64,000 nt of DNA from Sphaerolaimus hirsutus (Eukaryota; Nematoda; Chromadorea; Monhysterida; Sphaerolaimidae): NCBI GenBank assembly GCA_964036195.1, contig OZ038455.1, forward strand, positions 18,803,855-18,867,854, written 5' to 3'. Below, one piece after another: positions 21,559 to 31,304 of this stretch. The translations under genes were made by a program, and so were the position numbers. The notes under the pieces are model-generated. The model worked only from the letters and a program-made list of their open reading frames with translations. It did no database searches and was not told the origin of the DNA. The first letter of the stretch is position 1. Each line of letters opens with the position of its first letter.

Positions 21559-24500
21559 ATGGCCACGCTGCACACGGAAACTGCGGTGGCCTTTGCCCTC
21601 CTTGTAGTGTTCATGCTCGTTCTGTTCCTGTGTCTGCGAGCGCTCAACGGACGCATCGGCGCAGCCCATCATCGACGCGGTGCCAACGCCAGTGGCGCTA
21701 CGAGTAACCCGCGCAGCGCGTTTTTTTGGCTCACTAGATGGCCGGTAGGTTGTGGCTTTGTGGTTTTGACCACTTTTTTGCTTTGCCATTTTTGTGGCAT
21801 ACCGTATATCCTCGAATAAGACCCCGGGGCAGTTGTTATGACGTCAGAAGTTTGGGGAATTATTTTTCCACAGTGCTTGCACTTGATCAATCGTGAATAT
21901 GAATACGTTCCGTATACTCATTTAATCCAGGTATTTAACAGCGCAACAACAACAAAAACAAGGTATTCATGCGAAAATTCAGGTTCATCAGCATCCAAAT
22001 AGGTAATTCAAATACACATTGTGGATACACGTTTCAATAACCAGAGGGGGGAGTTATTCAAGGGATGGCGTTATTTTTTGGCTGGCCAACATGGGTGAGT
22101 TTTTCAATTGTGGGGTCTTATTCAAGCACTTACTGTAGACGTTTCTGAATACACAGACTAAAAATGACACTTTGATCGCGTATCCGGAGCTGTCAATCCA
22201 GGCGCACTATGCACCCAAATACGTTGACAAAAAGTGAGGCGCGTGCTCTGCTCGCAGGCGCTGATCGTGGGCCACAGCGAGGGCGTGGCCTCGGTGGCCG
22301 ACTGCTCGTGCGACCTGGTGTTCCAGCCCACGCCCGCCAGCCCCGGCGTCAAGGTGGTCGTCGCGCCCAGCCCCGCCCACTCCGCGCGCAGATGGGAGGT
22401 TAAGTGCGTTTTGAGTGCGGTCTATATTATACCGAAACAGGGAGAAATAGTTTTTGTATCGATTTGTAAGTTGTGATGTGAAAAATGCGCGCAAGCGCGC
22501 ATTTTACCATCACACTGGTATTATGACAAAATCAGCCCTGTAAATACTCTCAATTAGAATTGACTTTAAAATACCTACACTGAATGGCTGGGCTGTCGCT
22601 CTATATGTATGCAAATTTACATACATATCAGCGATCTTTGGCGCCAACGCCAATGGCACCGTGGCGTAGCGCCCACTACTAATGCTGCCAGCGCCATGAC
22701 ACCATTTTGTCACCATTAGGTCGTGTTTTAGGGGGGGGGGGGGTGGACTGAGCCGTCTCTGCTCTCCGTGTGACACCAGGTGCCAATTCAGCAAATTGAG
22801 AAGTGAGAAGTAAATTGGCAAAAGCGAAGTGAAATGGCAAATGAATTGGCAAAAGCGAAGTAAAAAAAAAAGTATTTCAATTCGCCTTTGCCATTTCACT
22901 TCTCACTTCTCATTTTGCGGAACTGGCCTCTGAAATCCAAGCGAAACCTGGTGTCACGTTTTCAGGTCGCATTCCCGGTCGCATTCACCTTCATCTGCGT
23001 CAGTGAGCGAACGTCGACTGCACTTTGTGAATACCGGCGCCGAACAGCTGCACGCGGGTGACAACACCAGGGTCAGGCAGTGGCTGGAGGTGGGCTTTCA
23101 ACTGGATCTCTGTTTCGTTTGCCCACGGAGTTCTGATAGAGAGTAGTGATGGAAAAGTGTCTGGAAAAATGGTGCTAGGCGCCAGAAACACTGGCGCCTG
23201 GCGCCAAGAATTGAATGTTACTACTGGTGATGGAATGGCGGCATGGCGCTGGCGCCCTTTAATGGCGCCAAAGGGCGCCGGCGCCATGGCGCCCGTTTCT
23301 CTGGCGCCATCTGGCGCCTGGCGCCATTATTTCGAATGGCGCCCTTGGTGCTTGGCGCCATTTTCGCTGGCGCCATTGTTTTGGATGGCGCCAGAAATGG
23401 CGCCAAAATTCCGCAAATAAATGTTAGGTAAATAAGTGACCAAATAGGACATTTTCGGACATTTTATCGTAGAAAAGTTAGGTAAAAGTCCCTAGAAAAC
23501 TCCGGGAAAACATAAAAACATCATCTCCAAAAGATTTTCAATGCTATTGTAGTATTTGATTGAATTACTACAATATTAGTAATTCAATCAAATACTACAC
23601 TATGTATGATATCATGACAGAATTGAGGCGTCTAATTCTAAAAGTCGACAAGTCCACAAAATGTGATTTTGAGTAAATCGCATTTTAAGCTTCCGATCCA
23701 ATTCCAGGCCCGTGGTGCATGTCCAATTTGGCTCTCTCATGCTTTTCATTAAGTTCCATATGTTGACAATAGAGTGTCAAATTTTCAGCCCCTGCTCTCA
23801 ACGTATATGTGAAAAATGGGATGTCCATAAAATTCCATTCGGTCAGAACAAAACTGTTTCGGGGAGGGAAATGGACTTGTCGACTTCTTGCAAGCGAGAA
23901 CATTTTTGTTCCCGGGGAAGCCGAGGCTGCCTTATGGGAAAATTATGGACTTGTCGCCTTTTAGAAATCGGTTTCCATAGTGGACTTATCACATTTCTTG
24001 CGTTTTTTCCCATAAAAAAGGGAGCGGAGGATGGACTTGTCGCCTTTTAGCCCAAAACTGAGTGGACTTGTCGACTTCTTGCCCAAACTTTTTGCATTTT
24101 CCCAAAAAATGTCAAATTTGGCACTTTGCCATATGGGCATGTGAGGTCAAAAAATTTATGGAAAATGATGAAAAATGCGCAGAAGTAGCCCCAGATAACG
24201 TTTCCGGGCCTAACTCGAATTTTTCATATTTTGGACTTGTCGACTTCTAGAATTGGACGCCTCAATTGTTCCGTCCGCCCCAAACCTACCACCCCCAACA
24301 GGCACAGCACGAAGGCAGCCAAGCCGCTCACAATTCTCTCAGTCCCTCTTGCTCATTTTCCACCAGTGGCACGCTCAATCGCATTCACAATCAAATTCGA
24401 TTGGGCGACAGTGAAATTGACAGTGGGCAATCGTTGCGGCCAAAATCTATCTTCAGGTGCCAATCCCAGACCCTGTAAAGTGTAAAGTAAAGTGTGAAAT

Positions 24501-26578
24501 GCCATGTAAAATGTCATGTAAATTGTCAATTCTCATGGCTTATATAAAGTGTCAATTGTAAGTCAACAGTGCAGTTTACTGCTTTATTTATCGTTTCATT
24601 GTTTGTTCTGCTTGACATTTTACATGACATTTGACACTTTACTTTACATTTTACAGGGTCTGGGACTGCTTCCCGGTGTAGCAGTGCTACGATGGTGTCC
24701 AAGCTCGCCAAAACTCGGCCGTTAGAGGAGGCTGAAAATGTGTGCGTCGCGTCGAAACGCCCATTGGTTTGTTTTGAATTATGGGGGCAGTACCAAGCCC
24801 TGTAAAGTGTAAAGTAAAGTGTCAAATGTGAAGTCAAATGCAAAGTAAATTGTCAATCAAAACAAAAAAGAAAAGATTTTATTACTGAACTTTGCATGAC
24901 AATTGACAGTTTACTTTGCATTTGACTTTACATTTGACACTTGACTTTACACTTTACAGGGCTTGGGACTGCCACCTGGTGTGCTTTCACGTTCAAATCG
25001 TTCAAATAATGACAACCCTATGAAAGGTTGTCGAGTGTGATTTTTTGGTGAACGTAGCAGAGTTGTTAACTCAACTGGACTGTGCTTTACTTTTTCAAAG
25101 TAAACGTAAAGTATTTTAATTTTACTCACCGCTGAGTACAGAAAACGTAATGTACTTTTACATGGCGTAAAAGGTGTTAAATTACTTTTGTTTCAGGGAA
25201 AACATAAAAGTGAGTATTTATCTCACAGTTAACGTAAAAGCGAGTAATTTTTCGCAAAAAATGTATAAGTTAGTATTTTCTCAATTTTTACTATTGAGAC
25301 ATCAAAGATGTGTTTTCTTTCTCTTGATAAGTACCTATTTCTTAGGGACTATTTTTCAAGATTTTTAGATTTCTTAGGAACTTTATAGTTGAGGGCCATC
25401 CCAGTACCAATGCCATCTAAAATACGTTTTCTGTACAGGCGTACTTTCTAAAGGTATGCGTAAAAATGAGTACCCGTCTTAATGGAAGAAACGTGAAATT
25501 ATTTACTCAGTGCTGAGTACACGTATTTTTCTGATAAACGTAAATACGTTTAAAGAACTATGCAACGTATTTCAGCTTTTTATTCGAAGAATAAAAAGAA
25601 TTTCGTTGACTCGGCCCACAGAAGAGTTATCCAATGGGATCTGGGATCTGCACAACCCATCAATCTACACTCGCTCAGGTGAGCATCACGGCGGACGGGT
25701 CGGAGGTGGTCTCGTTGGACGCGGAGCCGCGCGGCCGCGCCAACAGCGCCCTGCTGCCGACGACCAACGAGAAAAGACTGCACAGAGCGGGCGGCAGTCA
25801 CCAGTCCACCGGGTGTCCGCAGGGGCGGCTATCAGCGCGGCCAGGTGGCAGTCCCAGACCCTGTAAAATGCCCTGTAGGATGTCAAATGTCATGCAAAGT
25901 GTCAAAAGTCACGTAAAATGACTGAGACCTTATGTGCATATACACCTGGTGTGCATGTAGACCCTAAATTTCACTCAAAATCGCTAATTTTCACAACATT
26001 TTATAGATTTTTGCCTTCAAAATCACTAGTTCATGTGTTTTTTTGTCTATTTTCAGCTATTTTTTTGTAGTATATGTGCTTGTACACCCATTTTTATTAT
26101 TTTTTCACCTACTTAAAGCGATTTTTCTACGTTTTTTCTACATCATGAAAAAGCCTATACATTGAACCCCTGCGAACCCCCAAACCCCCCCAAAAATACC
26201 TTCCAGCTATCTATCTCTCAAAAGGAGCGATTAGCTATCTACCCAACCCACTGGAGGGTCAAAATCTAAAATACCCCTGACATGCACAGCGGGTAAACAT
26301 GCACAGAGGCACAGGCCCATGTAAAATGCCCGGTAGAATGGCTACCGAGTTGCCATTTTGCAGGGCATTTTACATGACTTTTGACAGTTTGCGTCACATT
26401 TTACATTTTACAGGGCATTTTACAGGGTCTGGGACTGGCACCAGATGCCCGCTGCAACTGCGCCAGTGCTGGCACCGGCTTGAATGCACTGGTCACCCCC
26501 GATATGCCCTATGTCGACCGCAGCGCATGCGCGTCGCCTCGCAGCGCCACTGGCATGAGATTCGCCACCGCGGTCTGA
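21559..26578 (+). CDS. Seven-exon gene for an unrecognised membrane-anchored protein (gene 2)
   Basis: I do not recognise the product. Exons in agreeing phase are 21559-21744, 22258-22403, 22966-23089, 24302-24456, 24682-24766, 25679-25844 and 26445-26578. They total 996 nt (331 residues) and end in TGA. The ATG has an AAAATGGCC context. Residues 9-28 form one hydrophobic helix followed by Arg-rich sequence, so a single-pass protein with a short outer N-terminus is likely. A passing likeness to cortexin-type proteins is too weak to name it. The rest is Ser/His/Arg-rich, with several cysteines in the last exon. Third codon positions of exons 22258 and 25679 are strongly G/C. Introns 24457-24681 and 25845-26444 begin and end with copies of one inverted-repeat family. 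A possible extra exon lies at 22157. Acceptor 24681 is a tandem TAGCAG. Confidence 0.62.
21802..22135. mobile_element. TA-target MITE in intron 1 of gene 2
   Basis: Ends CCGTATATCCTCGAATAAG and CTTATTCAAGCACTTACTG are bounded by TA. Closest to the 14944-15345 copy in its termini. Confidence 0.8.
22157..22237 (+). CDS. Possible extra exon of gene 2, 3' border unresolved
   Basis: After the acceptor ACACAG, an open frame reads on in phase 0 from exon 1 (starting TKNDTLIAYPELS) and stays open to a TGA at 22235. The peptide looks like real protein. No good donor returns it in phase to the next exon at 22258, though: AAAAA|GTGAGG would give a 24-base intron and the wrong phase, and TAC|GTTGAC a 35-base intron. 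It may be an exon with an unusual micro-intron, a single-base assembly error, or chance. Confidence 0.35.
   Translation, partial: TKNDTLIAYPELSIQAHYAPKYVDKK
22770..22957. mobile_element. Inverted-repeat element with GTGACACCAGGT ends
   Basis: GTGACACCAGGT at the left pairs with ACCTGGTGTCAC at the right. The arms carry AGAAGTGAGAAGT against ACTTCTCACTTCT and repeated GGCAAAAGCGAAGT words. It ends just before the splice acceptor of the gene 2 exon at 22966. It is another small element made of short quasi-repeats in inverted arms. Confidence 0.65.
23144..23417. repeat. Dense GGCGCCA palindrome cluster in a gene 2 intron
   Basis: Opens with TAGTGATGGAA, like the MITE at 19042-19195, and then carries more than a dozen TGGCGCCA or GGCGCC palindromes in about 250 bp. 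Smaller clusters occur in the hAT-like MITEs at about 12450 and 13800 and at 22645-22700. All six frames are free of stops for long runs because of composition; none is a gene. Confidence 0.7.
24457..24681 (+). mobile_element. Candidate introner: whole intron of gene 2
   Basis: The intron starts GTGCCAATCCCAGACCCTG and ends with CAGGGTCTGGGACTGCTTCCCGGTGTAG-type sequence. Apart from the last dozen bases, it is the inverted-repeat element found elsewhere at 13401, 24784 and 25845. The arms are GTAAAGTG/CACTTTAC words. The GT donor lies at the element's first bases. Flanking exons join in phase 2 (ATC TTC AG | C). Confidence 0.7.
24784..24976. mobile_element. Second copy of the introner-like family, inside the next intron
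   Basis: Left GGGCAGTACCAAGCCCTGT and right ACAGGGCTTGGGACTGCCACC are inverted. The two arms share compensating changes (CAAGCCC/GGGCTTG instead of CAGACCC/GGGTCTG). It lies 17 bases inside the intron that starts at 24767, so it is an ordinary intron insertion and not an intron boundary. Confidence 0.75.
25058..25562. mobile_element. hAT-like MITE of the GTTGTTAAA family
   Basis: Left CAGAGTTGTTAACTC and right TTTAAAGAACTATG. The flanks GAACGTAG and CAACGTAT agree at 6 of 8 positions, a decayed 8-bp duplication. The arms are rich in AACGTAAAGTA words. It lies in the gene 2 intron before exon 25679. Confidence 0.65.
25845..26444 (+). mobile_element. Candidate introner: last intron of gene 2
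   Basis: The exon ends CGGCCAG and the intron opens GTGGCAGTCCCAGACCCTG. It closes GGGTCTGGGACTGGCACCAG immediately before exon 26445. The first eleven bases (GTGGCAGTCCC) and the reverse complement of the last ones before CAG (GTGCCAGTCCC) match, with CAG on both outer sides. So the element supplies GT and the flanking CAG supplies AG. The middle (about 25922-26290) holds unrelated AT-rich sequence, perhaps a later insertion. Exons join in phase 1. Confidence 0.7.
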
Positions 26579-26629
26579 TCGGTGCTTGCTAGCGCGTTAT
26601 TTCATCGTTTCCTTGAATTTGCATCATTG

Positions 26630-26852
26630 GTGCACACACTAGTTGACACACGTTTGTCAACTGGTCCGTGTCAACTCAGATTTCGGCTTCACGAGTCGCA
26701 GAGCGGTCTTGCCTTGCCGGACACACTTGCCGTAATATTTACTTTTCAACATTGCCGCATGTGCGTTTGGAGATCCCTCTGCGACACGTGAAGCCGAAAT
26801 CTAAGTTGACACAAAGCAGTTGACACACGTGTGTCAACTAGTTCGTGGGCCG
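26630..26852. mobile_element. CACACTAGTTGACACACG foldback element
   Basis: Left GCACACACTAGTTGACACAC and right GTGTGTCAACTAGTTCGTGGGC. The inner paired segment is GATTTCGGCTTCACG against CGTGAAGCCGAAATC. Same family as 50365-50590 and as the ends of the large element at 33822-37323. It starts about 50 bases after the gene 2 stop. Confidence 0.75.
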
Positions 26853-27287
26853 CCATTCCTTGCAGCTATCAAGGATTTTCACACATAAATATTAATTTAG
26901 TGCACAGAAGCTATGTAAAAAAATGCAAACAGAGGGATGTTTACTGCGCTCTTTATTCGTATTACATTTTTGTAATATTTACTAGCCACATTTTTAGTCT
27001 GTTTTGGGGCATTCTGCACGTTAAGAAGTGGGTGGGGGTTTTCCCATTTTCCTATGTTGCCTTACATATAGGAATCACCACCAAAACATTGAGGTCTGGA
27101 AACATCCCACGGCTTAATTTTGGCACTTGAGTAAAACTTTGATGGTTTGGAAGTTGGAAATTTTGGTGTAAATTTATAAATTAAACCTGTGTACATCGGA
27201 GTACACAAAAATTCATAGAAATGTGGTTTCACAAAAACATTTGGATATTGCATTCTACAAATGCTGTTTTGTTTTAAATTTAATTTA

Positions 27288-27684
27288 CCGTATTTACTCG
27301 AATGATTCCCCGGGTAATTATTTTTTCGTCAGACATTTTTGAGGGGGGAACTATTCGAGGGGGAGGAATTATTCAAGTGGGGGGATAATTGTTTCATCAT
27401 TATTTTCAAGCACGTTTCTATCACACGCCATACACATGTATGTCCTGTTTCCATTGATAGTGCACATTCCATTGCATCTTTGCACCCGAATGTGCTGCAT
27501 TTCCATTCGATGAATCAAACCGCACACAGCTCTTTTGTATGGTTTGGCTTCATCGATTGTTTTTTGTTAAAAACATGTGCAAACTCATTGCGGTGGGATT
27601 ATTTAAGTGAGGGAATTATTTCTTCCTCACCTGTTTAACAGGGGGAAATTATTCAAGTGGGGGGAATTATTCGAGTAAATACGG
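27288..27684. mobile_element. TA-target MITE, CCGTATTTACTCGAATGATTC ends
   Basis: Near-perfect inverted termini (CCGTATTTACTCGAATGA and ATTCGAGTAAATACGG) bounded by TA (27286-27287, 27685-27686). GGGGGAATTATTC repeats flank a unique core of about 200 bp. The preceding 26853-27285 shows nothing else I can name. Confidence 0.85.
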
Positions 27685-27938
27685 TAATTTGTTGCCAATG
27701 TTCATACCGCACGCGTTAAATTATTTCTTCGGGTCATATTTCTGCGTTTTTGAATTATAAAATCAAAAAATGTAACAGTTTTATTTTGCTTTCCATTTTT
27801 TCATTCAGGTAAACGTTTTTTTGCGATCATTTAATATATCGCCAGCATTTTGTGCATTAAAACTTGGTATTGTGGATTTCTTCGCATAAATTTTTCAAAT
27901 GTGTCCTCGTTTGACTTGCTGGCAAGTTGCACCGCCGT

Positions 27939-28245
27939 TAGCATTGAAAAAATCTCTGAGAGATATATATTTTAAAAATCTCAGAAAATCTCTGAAAATA
28001 TAAGATTTTATGTGATTTATATTTTTTTCGCGGTTTTCTAGAGAGATTTAATTATATTTTCTCTTTGAGAGATTTTTTCGAGATTTTTTAAAATATCAGA
28101 AAATCTCTCAAATTCTGATATTTGTACTTATTTTTATTTTTTTCCAGGTTTTTTGAGAGAGATTAAATTATATTTTGTTCTTGAGAGATTTTCTGAGATT
28201 ATATTTCATTATATTTTCTAAAAATTGACGATTTTTTCAATGTTA
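27939..28245. mobile_element. AT-rich hAT-like MITE, TAGCATTGAAAAAATC ends
   Basis: Left TAGCATTGAAAAAATC and right GATTTTTTCAATGTTA, with an exact 8-bp duplication ACCGCCGT (27931-27938, 28246-28253). The interior is AGAGAGATTTAATTATATTTT repeats in both orientations. A relative with TAGCGTT ends is at 53731-54010. Confidence 0.85.
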
Positions 28246-28259
28246 ACCGCCGTATGCAG

Positions 28260-30435
28260 CAGAGTTGTCAAAATACGGGTATTTTTGGAAAACGAAGCGT
28301 AAATACACTTTACAAAGTTAGAGTATTTAAAGACAAAGTGTTTTTGAAATACCAAGGGTACTATAAAAAGGCATAAGTGTAAAAAAATGGATTTTGGTGT
28401 TGTGTTGAGCATTGGGAAACTACCCTGCAAAACCTCGTATTTATTTTTTCAAAACGCTTTATTTCCTACAAAATGTCTTGATCGAAATCGAAAGCATAAA
28501 ACTGTGTATTGGCAGAAACGTTTGTGCATTTGCAACGCAGAAAAGCAGTGCAACATTTTGCACAATTTTTGACACTTTTCCGGTAGCTCAGTGTATTTCT
28601 TTAAGTAAAACGTAACAAACTGTACGGGTATTTTGTGAAAGCGTGAGATAAAATACGCGGAATACCCGGGTATTTAGGGTAAGGATAAATATGCTTTCGC
28701 AACTGGTATGCAATAAGTATTTACCTAGTTCGATCGAACGGATTCAAATACAGATAGGTAGATATTTGGAATTCTCTGTGGAAGCTCTATATTTATGTAA
28801 GGTATATTTAATAACGCAGTTATTATTCTATCCTTAGTTTCGTGAAAGTCAGCGAACTATCTAAAACTACAGGGCCCGGCACCAATGCCCCCAATTCTTA
28901 AGCTATAAAAATATACGCTCCACGAAATACGTACCTAAATACAATGACTGAGTAACATAAGCTTAATAAATCGCTTCGGGAACCGCAAAGAGCAACATAT
29001 GACGCATCTCCTAAATTCTTAATTTCTCGCAGTTCACTTGGAGCCTTGGAGATACTACGTAGTTTAGAACTAGCGTTCGCAAGGGTTTTTTTCAAATGTT
29101 TTCTATGAAGCCCCATGAACAGGTTTTATGAAACTGTAGCCAAAATTTGATTACTCATTACACTAAGTAAATATGTTTCAAAAATTGTGTGCAATTTCAT
29201 AGTAAAGTCACTTGGAAGGTTATTACATAAGATTTTGTGACATTTTTGTTGCACAGCTCTTCCTGTACATTAGCACATGATAAATACAGGTGAAGTCTCA
29301 GTGCAAAAAATTCAGCCAATGTGCTTCCACACCATTCCAAGTTATTAAGTATAGGTAAGTGAACTAGCAGAATTCTCAAACGAGAACTTCGGTTTGATCT
29401 CACAGTATTCTATACTTTCACACATAGCAGCAACCACTTTTTACAGATATGAACTATCAATCAGTCCCTTGCAAGTTCTCAATAATTTATCTTTAAGCTA
29501 TTTTGTGAAAAATATGATTTGCGGGCAGAAAGAATTACCACCTTTAATACAGCAGTGTAATTCCCTTTGATATTTTTGTCTGTAATCATTCAACAGCCTA
29601 AACTACCCCTAAACTAAAAGCATCGAAACCAATTTCAGTGTACTTGCAGCTGTTTGTGCAGCCCAGAGTTGCGAAAGTGTATTTACACTTACCCGAAATA
29701 CCCGGGTAAATGGGTATTTATATTTACCCTTACACTTACACTTTCATAAAATACCCGTACACTTTTTTACACTTTCCTGGGCAAAATACCCGGATACAGA
29801 AAGTGTATTTTTTCCTTTCATATGGCCCTGTTTGAAGCATTTGAGGAGGCATAAAACTGGGTCATGTACAAAAAATAACTGCACAGTGCACACATGCAGT
29901 TATGCATTGAATGTAGAAAATATAGCAAATGTACAAACGTGCACCAGCTCCAACCTCATGGTATTCTACAGTTTCATCATACTTTGTAAAAAAGACAAGA
30001 TCAATTTCACCTGCTGGACACTGGCTTTTGCACTGACATTATTGCTGTATGTCCATTCTTGTATTTAAACAGTGTGTATCACATAGCTTAATCAGTAAAA
30101 TATCAACACTGAAAACGTGCCATTATTACGCAACTTCATAACCACTAAATTTGTTACAGTCTGAAATGTTTCATACGGCTGTTCATACAGCAGTAAAATG
30201 TGAACTAATGCATGAAAATGATAAATAAATTGATCTAAAGGTGAAAACAGTGGTGTTTTCTGTGTTCAACAGTGAGAGCTCTTTCTAAAAAATTTTTTAC
30301 ACTTACACTTTTTTTTACACTTTCCTAGGTATTTTAAAAATACCTTACACTTACAGTATCCATACTCAAAATTTGGAAAGTGTATTTACACTTACACTTA
30401 CACTTTCCAAAAATACCGGTATTTTAACAACTCTG
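28260..30435. mobile_element. Large GTTGTTAAA-family element, no genes
   Basis: Left CAGAGTTGTCAAAATACGGG and right TACCGGTATTTTAACAACTCTG are inverted. Inside both ends are TTACACTTACACTTT and TACCCGGGTATTT repeats; the middle has no convincing frame. The flanks GTATGCAG and GTGCAGCC do not match, so it may be rearranged or a merger of two copies. From 30436 to 31304 I see only unremarkable AT-rich sequence before the sarcoglycan gene. Confidence 0.55.
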
Positions 30436-31304
30436 GTGCAGCCTCACATCCACTTTTTTCAAAACACTCGTTACTTCCTAAAATATTTATATCAAAAAGT
30501 ACAGGTACATTCATTTAAGTGAAAATGCATTTTATGAAAGAAACTTTGACCTGTAATCATACCTTTATTTAAAGTTACATTGTCATTATAAAGAATGGTA
30601 AATAATACTGAATTATCAACAATTATCACTACTGCAGTGGTTACCAATTTGGCACGACAAGAACAAGTGTTTTACAAATAAATATTTTAAAAACCAGGTC
30701 ACTTTCGAAAAAAAATTCCCCAACCCTACCTTGGTCTTAATTATTGATTTAGCTGAATGTTGCGTGCTTGCTGGGGGCCAAAATTTATGTTCCGCCTTCA
30801 GTTTTATCCTTTTAATGGTGGAGTTATTTACAGCTAAGCGAAAATTTGTGCTGAAAAGAAAAACTGAACTTTTTCAATATCAACGGACTCGAAATTTGTT
30901 TATTATGAAGCAAGTAGTATCTATAATCTTAATCGTAACCAAAACTCACCGTGAATGGTTCACGTGTTCTAGAAATAGCGATTTTTTTATGAGTGCAGTC
31001 AATTTTGCTCTAAAAACGATAGATCGATCGAAAATTCGAAAATCGAATCTTCAGAAAAAGTTTTCGTGCTGATTTGTGGTCACAATACAGATAATAAATA
31101 TTGCTTCATAACAAAATTTCACAGTCATAACTTTATCCATTATGTTATTACTTTTATCGTAAGTATTTACAATTTTGCGTTTCAGTACAATTTTTTTGCA
31201 GCTGTAACTCCACATCGACGCGATTTACCCGAATCTGATGATGTAGTCTTTAGCTATATACATCTGCAGTCTCGCTGCAACCTCAAACATTCCTCAGAAT
31301 AAAT

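Noticed and set aside
30731-31072. 113-codon frame before the sarcoglycan gene
   Set aside because: AT-rich composition, no recognisable motif and no splice link to the next gene.
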